From CAVVDY01 sp963819645 (GTDB taxonomy: Bacteria > Acidobacteriota > Terriglobia > Terriglobales > Acidobacteriaceae), in contig CAWFWZ010000008.1 of the NCBI GenBank assembly GCA_963819645.1, positions 97,653 to 161,652 of the forward strand: a stretch of DNA of 64,000 nt. The letters are read 5' to 3'. Both the position numbers and the translations under genes were made by a program. The notes under the pieces are model-generated. The model searched no databases. It was given only the letters and a program-made list of their open reading frames with translations, and had not been told where the DNA came from. Below are positions 26,815 through 35,854 of this stretch, in pieces. How positions within the stretch are numbered: position 1 is the stretch's first letter; each line of letters opens with the position of its first letter.

Positions 26815-27093
26815 CGTCCGAGCGGCTCCCGTTCTAGCAACCATTTCCCGGCCGGAGAGCGGACCCAGTTAATCGAGTGGGGAATCGTTGAAGTATAAAG
26901 CCACTTCAACAACCCGCGCCTAATAAAAAGCCTTCGTTCTACGGGGACCCACTTAGAAGCGTGTGCAGACTACTAATCGGCCTCATTGATGAGCAGCTCG
27001 GATCCTCAAACGTGCCACGCGAGCGTCCGATTCGTGGGTTTTCTGAGTAGTCCTAAACGGCCTCTTATCAGGCAAGACTCCCGGAGGAAAGAA

Positions 27094-29070
27094 ATGCAAG
27101 CGCGCCGCCTGTTGTCTCCCACCATCTCTGTGTTGCTTGTGCTGGCCACAGCCATGACCGTTTCGTTGCCTTCCGTTGCGCAAGATGGAACAGCAACAGT
27201 GCCACGGCTTATCACCTTCAGCGGGACCTTGGGTTCCGCCGCCACCGAAGCCGGTGAAAACGGAGTCGTACTCGCACCGGCGACTGCTCCCACCAAGGTT
27301 GTCGCAGTCACCTTCTCGCTCTATTCCGAGGAGACCGGCGAAGCGGCGCTGTGGTCGGAGGTGCAGAACGTGAACATCGATGGCGCCGGGGCATTACACC
27401 GTACAACTGGGAGCGAGCAAACCGAACGGATTGCCGATGGACATCTTCGCCGCAGTGCAGGCGCATTGGCTGGGCGTGCAGCCGCAGGACCACGCGGAGC
27501 AGCCGCGCGTGCTGCTGGTGAGCGTTCCCTACGCTTTGAAGTCGGCCGATGCGGAAACCTTCGGCGGGCTGCCGCCGTCGGCGTATCAGCTGGCGCCTTC
27601 GCAAGAAACGAATCAAGCAACTGCGCAGGGAACAGGAGCCGCTGCGGCTAGTGGCGGCGGCGGTGATTCCACCGGATCCAGTAAGCCGCCTGTTGTCACT
27701 TTGGTCTATGGCAACGGGACACCCGGGTACATTCCCTTGTGGAACACCTTCACATCCCAGACCAGCGCGGCGATGTACCAGAATCCTGCGAATGGGAACC
27801 TCGGAATAGGAACTACCGCCCCGCACGCTTCACTGGATATCGTCAACAAAAATAGCAACGTTGCAATTGGCGGCACAACGAACTCAACATCGTTGCCTGC
27901 AATTGCCGGCTTTAATACTGCGAGGGGAACACTAATAGTCCCACAGGCTTTGGTGTCTTCGGTCAGAATGATGCAACCTCCGGCAAAGCCTACGGTATAG
28001 GCGGCAGCACCGCGAGCGGCGATCCGAATGCCAGCGGCGTGTATGGCCAGGCAACATCCAGCACCGGTGCTACCAACGGCGTCTTTGGAGTCACCGGCAG
28101 CAGCGACGGCAACGCCGACGGCGTGTACGGCTTGGCAACGGCGGCCACCGGAGGCGCAAACGGCGTCCAGGGAACAACCTATGCCCCCAATGGGTATGGG
28201 GTCTGGGGTATAGCAAAGTCTACGGATCCGGGCACCTCCTACGGCGTCTACGGCCAGTCTGTCAGCGGCGACGCTGTGCATGGCCTGTTCACCGGAGTCA
28301 ATGGCAGCGGGGTGGTCGGTGTTGTCAGCACAAGCGGCTCGGGATCCACCAACGGCGCGGCCGGTATCAATCAATCAACCACTGGGCATTCGAATGGCGT
28401 ATATGGCGAGTCCGATAGTCCACTCGGCGTGGGCGGCCTGTTCGAGAACACGGCAGGTGGGACAGCGCTCATTATCCTTGGTCGCGTGAGCCCGGAGACC
28501 AACCTGTTCACCGTCGACGGAGGAGGTAGCGGTTTCTTTTACGGCAATCTCCAGGTCAATGGCCAGAGTACTTTCAACAGCGCGGTCCAGATCAACGGCG
28601 ATCTTAACGTAAACGGCAACCTGAACAAGTTAAGCGGGTCGTTTAAAATCGACGACCCTATCGACCCTTCCAATAAATACCTATCGCACTCGTTCGTGGA
28701 ATCGCCGGACATGTTGAACATCTACAACGGCGTGGTGCGGCTCGACGCGCGCGGCGAAGCGTGGGTTGTGCTTCCTGAATATTTCGAGGCCCTCAATCGC
28801 GACGTTCGTTACCAACTCACGTCCATGGGATCGCCCCAGCCGCGCCTGTACATCGCGCGCGAGGTGAAGGGCAATCGCTTCAAGATTTCCGGCGGTCGAG
28901 CCAATGGGAAGGTCTCCTGGCTGGTCACCGGCGTTCGTCAGGATGCCTGGGCGAATGACCACCGTATTCCCAATGAAGAGGACAAGTTAGAGAAGCGCGG
29001 CACGTACCTGTATCCCAAAGCGAATCGAGACATATCGAACCAAAATACCAACGCTATGCTGCAACACTGA
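27094..29070 (+). pseudogene. large secreted acidobacterial repeat/tail-fibre-like protein, two frameshifts
   Basis: ATG 27094 follows GGAGGAAAG and begins a signal peptide. The frame changes at about 27388 (joining 'HYTVQLGASKPNGLPMDIFA') and again at about 27922 (joining 'NTNSPTGFGVFGQNDATSG'), then runs to 29070. Restored length is about 659 residues. The N-terminal part has an adhesin-like beta domain. The middle is a run of Gly/Ser/Asn-rich repeats of the type 'GVYGQATSSTGATNGVFG', as in beta-helical surface proteins. The C-terminal third ('KIDDPIDPSNKYLSHSFVES') resembles an endosialidase-type or phage-fibre assembly domain. A cell-surface role is likely. Both lesions are single-base. 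Confidence 0.7.
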
Positions 29071-29111
29071 AGCGTACCTTTGGAATGCCGGTTGCGGCGT
29101 TGCGCCTACGG

Positions 29112-29129
29112 CGGGTTCTATAGAACCCG
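29112..29129. terminator. 18-bp perfect palindrome CGGGTTCTATAGAACCCG
   Basis: The palindrome begins 41 bases after the stop of the large surface protein. It has no loop, so it could be a terminator stem with a tight turn or a dimeric protein-binding site. No T-run follows. Confidence 0.35.
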
Positions 29130-29210
29130 GCTTGACGGTGCGTTCATCCCGAAGAAGACAGCAATCTCCTTCCAGGAATCGAGCCTACGATTCCCCGCCG
29201 ATTCGCGCAT
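29118..29210 (-). pseudogene. N-terminal remnant of an acidobacterial helix-turn-helix/TPR regulator
   Basis: From ATG 29210 the minus strand reads 'MRESAGNRRLDSWKEIAVFF' and then diverges to a stop. The phrase RLDSWKEIA-x-FFG is the characteristic start of a very common acidobacterial regulator with an N-terminal helix-turn-helix and C-terminal TPR or WD40 repeats. Only about 22 codons survive, so the gene was cut off here, consistent with a rearranged junction. Confidence 0.5.
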
Positions 29211-29299
29211 GACATGCAATGACATGCTGTGCCCCGCTATGTCCCTTGCTTCAAATGAGGGAATCGTCGGCTTCGAGTGCAAGTGACTTGGCGATTTCT

Positions 29300-29710
29300 C
29301 ACTACCTATCTTAAAGACTGGCGGAAAAAGGCCGGTTTCCGAGTTGCCGACCAACCCGACACTACGTAGCAGACGGCCAACCTCAACGGATAGGGCGTTA
29401 GAACTAACCCGCTGGCGCGGCGGACGCTACCGCGTGTCGTTGGTTGAGATTACTCCTGAAATAAGCCTTGCTCCCGGACTTGCTAAGCCTTACGATTGGC
29501 CGTCATGCACTCATCGATCATCAGGCGCGAAGGCATAGGGTTGAGTGTCTCCTTATCAAGGAAAACGCTATTGAAATCCCATAGCTGACCGCGTCCGCCG
29601 CAAGCGCCAGCGGCTTCCTTCAAACGACCTTATCGAAAGTGCCGGCCTGCCAACTTTGGGGGCGTCGTTCGCCACGTTTTCACGCCGGGCACTTCCGATA
29701 AGGCTCTAGC
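29300..29710. mobile_element. possible mini-element sharing both ends with the IS91 unit
   Basis: The right part (29571-29710, minus strand) is colinear with 52300-52427: both have a hairpin with conserved arms CCTTATCG...CGATAAGG, then GAAGCCGCTGGCGC, GGCGGACGCGG and TATGGGATTT. The left part (27 bases at 29409-29435) is identical to the reverse complement of 54754-54780. At 52300-54784 these two end types flank the IS91-type transposase and integrase; here they flank only about 135 bases, in the opposite overall orientation. This fits a short non-autonomous derivative. A further GCGTTTTC...GATAAGGAGAC arm lies inside at 29549-29570. Confidence 0.45.
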
Positions 29711-29926
29711 GTTTTACGTCCAAGTGGCGGTGCCAATGCGGTTGCCGGATGCTCGCCCACCTACCGGGAGTAATCTCCACATGCCGGTTTCTGGCCAATG
29801 TGACAATGCGAAGGTTGCTCGGGCGTTATGTCCTGTCGGTTAGGTTACGACTTGGGTCTTGACGCCGGCTAACTAGAGTCAGGCGACTTCAGTGTTGCCC
29901 CTGCTCCAGGCCCCGTCCGCGCATCC

Positions 29927-29942
29927 TGTGACGTCCATCACT
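29927..29942 (+). promoter_or_regulatory. CRP/FNR-like operator upstream of DUF2252 gene 1
   Basis: TGTGA-CGTCCA-TCACT matches the CRP-type pattern TGTGA-N6-TCACA except for one end base. A possible -10 element TATTCA lies at 29964-29969, the spacing expected when the activator sits at about -41.5. The start codon at 30018 is 75 bases after the box. Similar boxes occur at 34334 and 38675. Confidence 0.55.
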
Positions 29943-30017
29943 TGTGTATTTGCGGTAATGCATTATTCATAATTAGGCTCTTGCTCGGTCTTAGAGGCGC
30001 TATAGAGGGAGCCCCCA

Positions 30018-31451
30018 ATGAAACAGGCAACCACCCCTGAGAAATCAAGATCCCGGAACCTCAATCCCAAGATCCCAGCATTTGAGAAACACCTCTCGCG
30101 AACTGAACTGGCGGCAATGGGCAAGTCTTTGCGCGACAAGTGTCCGCGCGATTCGCACGCCGCATGGAGGCCGCCGCACGACCGGCCTGACCCCGTCGGC
30201 CTGGTTCTGCGGGCCGATGCGGGGCGACTTCCCGATCTCATTCCCCTTCGCCACGGGCGCATGGTGCAGTCTCCCTTCACTTTCTACCGGGGCTCGGCGC
30301 TCGCCATGGCGGATGATCTGGCGGGCACTCCTTCCATCGGCGTCCGCGTGCAATGCGGGGGAGATTCACACCTGGTCAACTTCCGGGGTCTCGCCACCCC
30401 GGAGAGGCGACTCATTTTCGCCATCAACGATCTCGATGAGACCCTCCCTGCGCCGTGGGAGTGGGACCTCAAGCGTCTTGCGGCGAGCGTCGTGATCGCT
30501 TGTCGCGAGAACGGCCTGAGCGAATCGGTTGCTAAGGATGCGGTTCTCGCCTGCGTCCGATCCTACCGCAAGCACATGGCCGCGTTCGGCAAAATGAAGG
30601 TGCGGGATTTGTGGTACCTCGAGGTCGAGCTTGAAATGCTGATCTCGGGCGTCAAAGATGCCGGGATCCGCCACACGGCTATAAAAAGAGTTGCCAAGGC
30701 GCGTGAGAGCAGCACCTCAGAAGGCCTCTTCCCGAAACTCGTCGACGATGCGGGCGGATCGCCGATTATCAAAGACCAGCCTCCGACGATCTTCCACTGG
30801 AAAGGTCTATCCCCGGGAGAAATCCATCCGGGGATCATGCAGGTTTTCGCCCGGTATCGGCAGTCCTTGGCTCCTGCCTGTCGCGTGTTACTCGATCGCT
30901 ACGAAATCAAGGATGCCGCGCACAAGGTCGTCGGCGTCGGGAGCGTTGGCACCTCCTGCTGGGTGCTCTTGCTGACGGACGCGGAGGGAGATCCTCTCAT
31001 TCTCCAGATCAAGGAGGCTCGCGCCTCGGTCCTGGAGAACTATGCGGGGAAAAGCGTCTATTCAAATCACGGAGAACGCGTTGTGAACGGTCACCGGCTC
31101 ATGCAGCCGGCCAGCGACGTCTTCCTCGGCTGGACCGAGGGAGGGATAGGAGGACGTCACTACTATGTCCGCCAGTTGCGGGACGTCAAAATCAAGCTTC
31201 CCGTCGAGACATACGACAAGTCTAGGATGATCGTTTTCGTCGAGTGTTGCGGCCACTCATTGGCGCTCTCTCACGCGCGTTCCGGGGACGCGGCGGTGAT
31301 GAGCGGTTACATGGGCAAGAGCGACGTGTTCGACAAGTCGCTGGCCGCGTTCTCCGTTGGTTACGCCGACCAGAATGAGAAGGACCACGCCGCGTTCAAA
31401 CGCGCCATTCGCGCCGGAAAGGTTAAGGCTGTATTCGAGGAAGCAAAGTGA
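30018..31451 (+). CDS. DUF2252 family protein (copy 1)
   Basis: The 477-residue cytoplasmic protein starts at ATG 30018 after GGGAG. Family features visible are 'MVQSPFTFYRGSALAMADDL', 'CGGDSHLVNFRG', 'FAINDLDETLPAPWEWDLKR' and 'GVGSVGTSCWVLL', with paired acidic residues that recall the phosphotransferase-like (aminoglycoside-kinase) fold proposed for DUF2252. Its reaction is unknown. It is a paralogue of 34424-35854 over its whole length. It is followed by a SulP transporter and a K+ channel, so a link to ion or osmotic homeostasis is suggested by context only. Confidence 0.85.
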   Translation: MKQATTPEKSRSRNLNPKIPAFEKHLSRTELAAMGKSLRDKCPRDSHAAWRPPHDRPDPVGLVLRADAGRLPDLIPLRHGRMVQSPFTFYRGSALAMADDLAGTPSIGVRVQCGGDSHLVNFRGLATPERRLIFAINDLDETLPAPWEWDLKRLAASVVIACRENGLSESVAKDAVLACVRSYRKHMAAFGKMKVRDLWYLEVELEMLISGVKDAGIRHTAIKRVAKARESSTSEGLFPKLVDDAGGSPIIKDQPPTIFHWKGLSPGEIHPGIMQVFARYRQSLAPACRVLLDRYEIKDAAHKVVGVGSVGTSCWVLLLTDAEGDPLILQIKEARASVLENYAGKSVYSNHGERVVNGHRLMQPASDVFLGWTEGGIGGRHYYVRQLRDVKIKLPVETYDKSRMIVFVECCGHSLALSHARSGDAAVMSGYMGKSDVFDKSLAAFSVGYADQNEKDHAAFKRAIRAGKVKAVFEEAK

Positions 31452-31589
31452 GTCGATCGCGGTATCGGTTCATCGTAAGTTGGCTCTCCGTAGGCCTGGG
31501 TCGGGCTGACGTGCGGGAGTCAACGTTGGTACGCACCGCGGGCGGTCATCTTCCGTGCGGAATCGAATCTCTTCAATAAGGGAACTGCC

Positions 31590-33320
31590 ATGACATCAGT
31601 ACACGATCATCCCGCTCGCCACCGCTTCCCGATCCTTCAGGGGGTGCTGCCGATCACGACCGCTCAGATCCCGGCCGAAATTCTTGCCGGTATCACGCTC
31701 GCCGCAATTGCCGTCCCGGAAGTGATGGGCTACACCAAGATCGCCGGCACCCCGCTGATCACGGGTCTCTACACGATGCTCATCCCCACGACATTGTTCG
31801 CTTTGTTCGGCTCCTCACGGCACCTTGTGGTGGGCGCCGATTCGGCGACAGCGGCGATCCTTGCCAGCGCCATGGTGGGAATTGCCGCCATCGGTTCGGA
31901 GCAATACATGGCATTGGCCGGCGTGCTTGCATTGATGGCCGCGGGTTTCTTGATTCTGGCGCGCCTCATGCGCCTGGGATTTCTGGCGGACTTCCTCTCG
32001 CGCACCGTGTTGATCGGATTCCTGACCGGGGTCGGTGTTCAGGTCGCGCTGGGGGAGATCGCCGGTATGTTGGGCTTGAAGGGTGGCGGCCATGGCACCT
32101 TGGGAAAGTTCTGGAACGACCTTCAACAGCTCGGGCAGGTCAACCGCTACGAACTGACAGTGGCGCTTAGCGTTTTGGTGGTCATCGTCGGCCTCAAAAT
32201 GGTTTCGAAGAAGATTCCGGGAGCGCTTATCGCGGCGATCGGCGCCGTGGTCGTAACCTGGGCGTTCGGACTTGACAAGCAAGTGCATATAGTCGGAGCC
32301 GTTCCGAGTGGTCTGCCACATCTCGGCCTGCCCAAGGTGGACTGGAACTGGACAGTCATGGCGGCCTTGCTTCCCACGGCCTTCGCGATGTTCGTTGTGA
32401 TCCTGGCACAGAGCGCGGCGACCTCCCGCGCCTTCGCCACGCGCTACGACGAGACTTTCAGCGAGAACACCGACCTGGTCGGTCTGGCCCTTGCCAATAT
32501 CGGCGCCGGCCTGTCCGGTACCTTCGTCGTCAACGGCAGCCCAACGAAGACGCAAATCGTCGACGACGCCGGCGGCCGAAGCCAACTGTCGCTCCTGGTG
32601 ATGGCGGCGATGGTGGCGCTGATCCTGCTCTTTCTGACCGGGGCGCTGACCTACTTGCCAGAAGCGGCTTTGTCGGCCATCGTGTTTCTGATTGGGGTCG
32701 GCTTGATCGATGTCGCTGGGATGCGGAGGGTTTTCGATCAACGGCGATCGGAGTTCTGGTTGGCACTGATCACCGCGTTGACGGTCGTGATCGTCGGCGT
32801 CGAACAGGGGATACTGCTCGCCATCGCGTTGTCGCTCATCGGTCACACCCGGTACGGGTATCGACCGAAGAACGCGGTGCTTCGGCCGAGCGAATCGGGC
32901 GGTTGGCAGCCGGAGCCAGTGGCCAAGGCCGCTTCGGCGGCACCGGGACTGGTAGTCTACCGATTCACCCACAGCATGTACTACGCGAATTGCCAGCAGC
33001 TCGCGGATGAGATCTCATTTCTCGCGAACACCGTGGAGCCGCCTTTGCGCTGGCTCTGCATCGATGCGTCCGCGGTGGACGATGTCGACTATTCCGCGGC
33101 GGAGACGCTCCGGTCGGTGTACGCGAAGTTGAAGGCGAGAGGAATACGACTAGTCGTTACGGAAATCATGGATGAGCTCAATACCAGATCACGCTACCGA
33201 TTCTGGGAGTTGATTGGCGAGGATGCCCACTACGACAGGCTGGAGGACGTCGTCAAGCAGTACCGGCAGACGTTCAACATTGCTCCTCCACCCAAGCAGT
33301 CAGATACGACTCCAGGTTGA
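31590..33320 (+). CDS. SulP family anion transporter with STAS domain
   Basis: The 576-residue membrane protein starts at ATG 31590 after AGGGAA. Residues 1-430 form the SLC26/SulP core with ten or more helices; the signature start 'LAGITLAAIAVPEVMGYTKI' and 'GADSATAAILASAM' are clear. A cytoplasmic STAS domain occupies about 450-560 ('LVVYRFTHSMYYANCQQL', 'LCIDASAVDDVDYSAAETL'). SulP proteins carry sulfate, bicarbonate or other anions with protons or sodium; the substrate cannot be told. It follows DUF2252 copy 1 after 138 bases. Confidence 0.92.
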   Translation: MTSVHDHPARHRFPILQGVLPITTAQIPAEILAGITLAAIAVPEVMGYTKIAGTPLITGLYTMLIPTTLFALFGSSRHLVVGADSATAAILASAMVGIAAIGSEQYMALAGVLALMAAGFLILARLMRLGFLADFLSRTVLIGFLTGVGVQVALGEIAGMLGLKGGGHGTLGKFWNDLQQLGQVNRYELTVALSVLVVIVGLKMVSKKIPGALIAAIGAVVVTWAFGLDKQVHIVGAVPSGLPHLGLPKVDWNWTVMAALLPTAFAMFVVILAQSAATSRAFATRYDETFSENTDLVGLALANIGAGLSGTFVVNGSPTKTQIVDDAGGRSQLSLLVMAAMVALILLFLTGALTYLPEAALSAIVFLIGVGLIDVAGMRRVFDQRRSEFWLALITALTVVIVGVEQGILLAIALSLIGHTRYGYRPKNAVLRPSESGGWQPEPVAKAASAAPGLVVYRFTHSMYYANCQQLADEISFLANTVEPPLRWLCIDASAVDDVDYSAAETLRSVYAKLKARGIRLVVTEIMDELNTRSRYRFWELIGEDAHYDRLEDVVKQYRQTFNIAPPPKQSDTTPG

Positions 33321-33623
33321 GCCAGGGTTTTGGTCGGACGAGCAGGTGGATGCCGTGGTCGCGTCCGCGCCGGTGCTCATTTACTATGCGGCAATGAGGG
33401 AAAGGGACGGGTAGAGATAGCCGGCTCCGAACTTAAACCGTGGTCAGGTCGCCATCTTAGTGCGTCTGGACAGCCCGAGCTTCGCGAGAACGGCGCTTAT
33501 CAGCACATCTTCGAGAGGTGGTTCGGCGTCCTCAGCCCTCAATAACTGGCGTAACATTGCCTGCCGTAAGTAGTCCTGCGCAGCAGCCGATTCGGCGAGT
33601 CCGCCCCCCGAGGCCAATAACAG
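33321..33623. other. 303-base gap, possible gene remnant
   Basis: A short + strand frame continues past the SulP stop ('GFWSDEQVDAVVASAPVLIY') but has no start and no family resemblance. It may be the tail of a deleted gene. No hairpin or RNA gene is seen. Confidence 0.3.
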
Positions 33624-34082
33624 ATGCCATCAATAATCCTCAGCGCGTGCGTTCTGGTGGCCCTTACGGTGGTTCTGCACACTGCGGGCATCGCGCTCCT
33701 GCTTCGGCACTTGGCGAGTTTGTATGCGCTGCCCCCAAACAACGTTTGGCCTGTCGTCCGCAGGCTGCTCCGCATAATCTGGTGGCTGTTCCTGCTCCAT
33801 CTGGCGGAGATTTCGATCTGGGGATTTTTCTACTTGTGGCGTGGCTGCCTGCCCAATGCCGAAGCGGCATTCTACTTTTCCGGCGTCACTTACACGAGCC
33901 TTGGGTACGGCGATGTAGTGCTGGCGCAGCCGTGGCGGCTGCTCACACCGCTTGAGGCCTTGGTTGGCGTCATTATGTGCGGCTTGTCCACAGGTTACTT
34001 TTTCGTCGTCGTGAGCCGCATCCATCAATGGCAGCCCCTTAAAGCCGCCGACGGTCCCATTACAGAAAAAACGAGACCTTAG
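33624..34082 (+). CDS. two-TM potassium channel family protein
   Basis: The 152-residue membrane protein has three hydrophobic segments and the K+ selectivity filter 'TSLGYGDVVL' in the pore loop at about residues 93-102. The helix after the filter ('LLTPLEALVGVIMCGLSTGY') is the inner pore helix. It lacks the cytoplasmic RCK domain, so gating would be simple or by a partner. It lies downstream of SulP and probably belongs to the same ion-transport block. Confidence 0.85.
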   Translation: MPSIILSACVLVALTVVLHTAGIALLLRHLASLYALPPNNVWPVVRRLLRIIWWLFLLHLAEISIWGFFYLWRGCLPNAEAAFYFSGVTYTSLGYGDVVLAQPWRLLTPLEALVGVIMCGLSTGYFFVVVSRIHQWQPLKAADGPITEKTRP

Positions 34083-34144
34083 AGTAAGTCACCCGGATGC
34101 CTCTTTAGCCTTCCCGAAGATTGTACTGAAGTCGGCTTCAAGGA

Positions 34145-34166
34145 GATGATGCCAAAGGGCATCATT
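34145..34166 (+). terminator. hairpin downstream of the K+ channel gene
   Basis: ATGATGCC (34146-34153) pairs with GGCATCAT (34158-34165) around AAAG, 63 bases after the channel stop codon. No T-run follows, so termination would be weak or factor-assisted. The rest of 34083-34333 shows no gene. Confidence 0.4.
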
Positions 34167-34333
34167 CGGTGGCGCACGACCCGATGTCGTATCTCCTAGG
34201 CCGGTTTCGAACCAACTTCACCTTGCCAGACCACGGCCACAATCGGTAATGGGCTTTGGCGGCGACAAGTCGATTCATGCAAGGACTGTTAGCGCCCGCT
34301 GACCGTCAACTTCCGAATTGCTCATGTCCATGT

Positions 34334-34349
34334 TGTGATTCACATCACT
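34334..34349 (+). promoter_or_regulatory. CRP/FNR-like operator upstream of DUF2252 gene 2
   Basis: TGTGA-TTCACA-TCACT has the same pattern as the box at 29927. The -10-like ATTCAT at 34371-34376 is again about 33 bases from the box centre, and the proposed start codon is 74 bases after the box, against 75 for the first copy. Confidence 0.6.
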
Positions 34350-34423
34350 GCATTTTTGTGACAACGCGCTATTCATATAGCAGGCCTTGGTGGATCTTGT
34401 AGGCCTGTAAAAAGAGGCTCATC

Positions 34424-35854
34424 CTGACTTACGCAGCGACCGCGCAGAAAGAATCCCCGGAATCCGTCAATCACGGGATTCCAGCCTTCCAGACACATCG
34501 CTCGCGAGCCGAACTCGCGGCGATGGGCAAAGCGTTACGGGACAAGTGTCCGCGATCCTCGCTTGCCGAATGGAAGCCACCTCACGGCCGACCGGATCCG
34601 TTGCTATTGATCAAGCAGTCCGACTTGGGACGCATCCCGGAACTGGTGCCGATCCGGCATGGGCGAATGCTGCAGTCGCCGTTTACCTTTTATCGCGGGG
34701 CGGCGCTGAACATGGCTTTGGACCTGTCCTCAATGCCCAGCACCGGGATCCGAGTGCAGTGCTGCGGCGATGCTCACCTGGTGAATTTCCGCGGCTTTGG
34801 CACGCCCGAACGGCGGGTGCAGATCGACATTCACGACCTGGATGAGACGATTCCCTCGGAGTGGGAAGGGGACGCGAAGCGGTTGGGGGCGAGCTTAGTC
34901 ATCGCGTGCCGGGACAACGGCTTAGGCGACGCGGTTGGAGCGGATGCAGCCTTGGCCTGCGCGCGATCCTATCGCGCGCACATGATCGTGTACGGCAAGA
35001 TGCACGCTCTGGATGTGTGGTATGACAGCCTCGACGGTGAAGAGCTTCTGAATACCCTACGGGATGAAGAGACCCGCCAGCGGGCAAAGAAGCGATTGCA
35101 GAAGGAGCGGGAGCGGAGTGCTCTTGAGCTTGATTTTCCCAAACTCGCGCACAAGGTCGGCGGACAGCACATGATCAGGGACAACCCACCCACGATCTAT
35201 CATTCACGCGGCGAATTTGACCGCAGCGAGTTCCCCGAAGTACTCCGGGAGGCCTTCACCCAATACCGCGAGAGCCTGCGGCCGTCCGTGCGCGTGCTCC
35301 TTGACCGCTTTGAATTAAAGGACGTGGCGCTGAAAGTAGTGGGTGTCGGCAGCGTGGGCACGGCGTGTTGGGTGATGCTCTTGATGGCGAACACCAAGGA
35401 CCCGCTATTCCTCCAAGTCAAGGAGGCGCGGGCCTCGGTGTTGGAGCCATACGCGGGAAAGAGCGTATTCCCCAACCATGGGCAACGGGTAGTGAACGGA
35501 CACCAGTTGATGCAATCGGCCAGTGACATCTTTCTTGGCTGGTGTAAAGGCAAGGGCGGGCGGCACTTCTATATCCGGCAACTACGCGACCTCAAGTTGA
35601 AGCCAAAGGTGGAGATGTTCAACGCGACCACCATGATCCAGTACGGCGAATTGTGCGGCTGGACACTGGCGCGCGCCCACGCCCGCAGCGGGGAGTCGGC
35701 GATGATTGGCGGCTACCTTGGCAACAGCGACACGTTCGATAAAGCGATCGCGGCTTTCTCGATCGCCTATGCCGACCAAAACGAGCAGGATTACGAGTTC
35801 CTCAGGAAGGCAGCGAAAAACGGAAAGCTGGAAGTGGTGCTGGAGCGAGAATGA
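34424..35854 (+). CDS. DUF2252 family protein (copy 2), apparent CTG start
   Basis: This paralogue of 30018-31451 has 476 residues if read from CTG 34424. Sequence clearly homologous to copy 1 ('IPAFQTHRSRAELAAMGKAL') lies upstream of the first ATG (34523), so that ATG is too late. The frame is open only back to 34403 and has no ATG, GTG or TTG. The CTG stands seven bases after AAAGAGG and aligns exactly with Met1 of copy 1. Either CTG initiates or the base is a read error. Family motifs match copy 1 ('MLQSPFTFYRGAALNMALDL', 'CCGDAHLVNFRGFG'). The stop overlaps the antiporter start (ATGA). Confidence 0.8.
   Translation: MTYAATAQKESPESVNHGIPAFQTHRSRAELAAMGKALRDKCPRSSLAEWKPPHGRPDPLLLIKQSDLGRIPELVPIRHGRMLQSPFTFYRGAALNMALDLSSMPSTGIRVQCCGDAHLVNFRGFGTPERRVQIDIHDLDETIPSEWEGDAKRLGASLVIACRDNGLGDAVGADAALACARSYRAHMIVYGKMHALDVWYDSLDGEELLNTLRDEETRQRAKKRLQKERERSALELDFPKLAHKVGGQHMIRDNPPTIYHSRGEFDRSEFPEVLREAFTQYRESLRPSVRVLLDRFELKDVALKVVGVGSVGTACWVMLLMANTKDPLFLQVKEARASVLEPYAGKSVFPNHGQRVVNGHQLMQSASDIFLGWCKGKGGRHFYIRQLRDLKLKPKVEMFNATTMIQYGELCGWTLARAHARSGESAMIGGYLGNSDTFDKAIAAFSIAYADQNEQDYEFLRKAAKNGKLEVVLERE

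Noticed and set aside
29571..29710. Integron attC site
   Set aside because: The hairpin arms do not carry the RYYYAAC / GTTRRRY core sequences, and there is no integron integrase or cassette array.
31815..32972. Minus-strand open frame of 385 codons
   Set aside because: Antisense to the SulP transporter; His/Gln/Arg-rich composition typical of a shadow.
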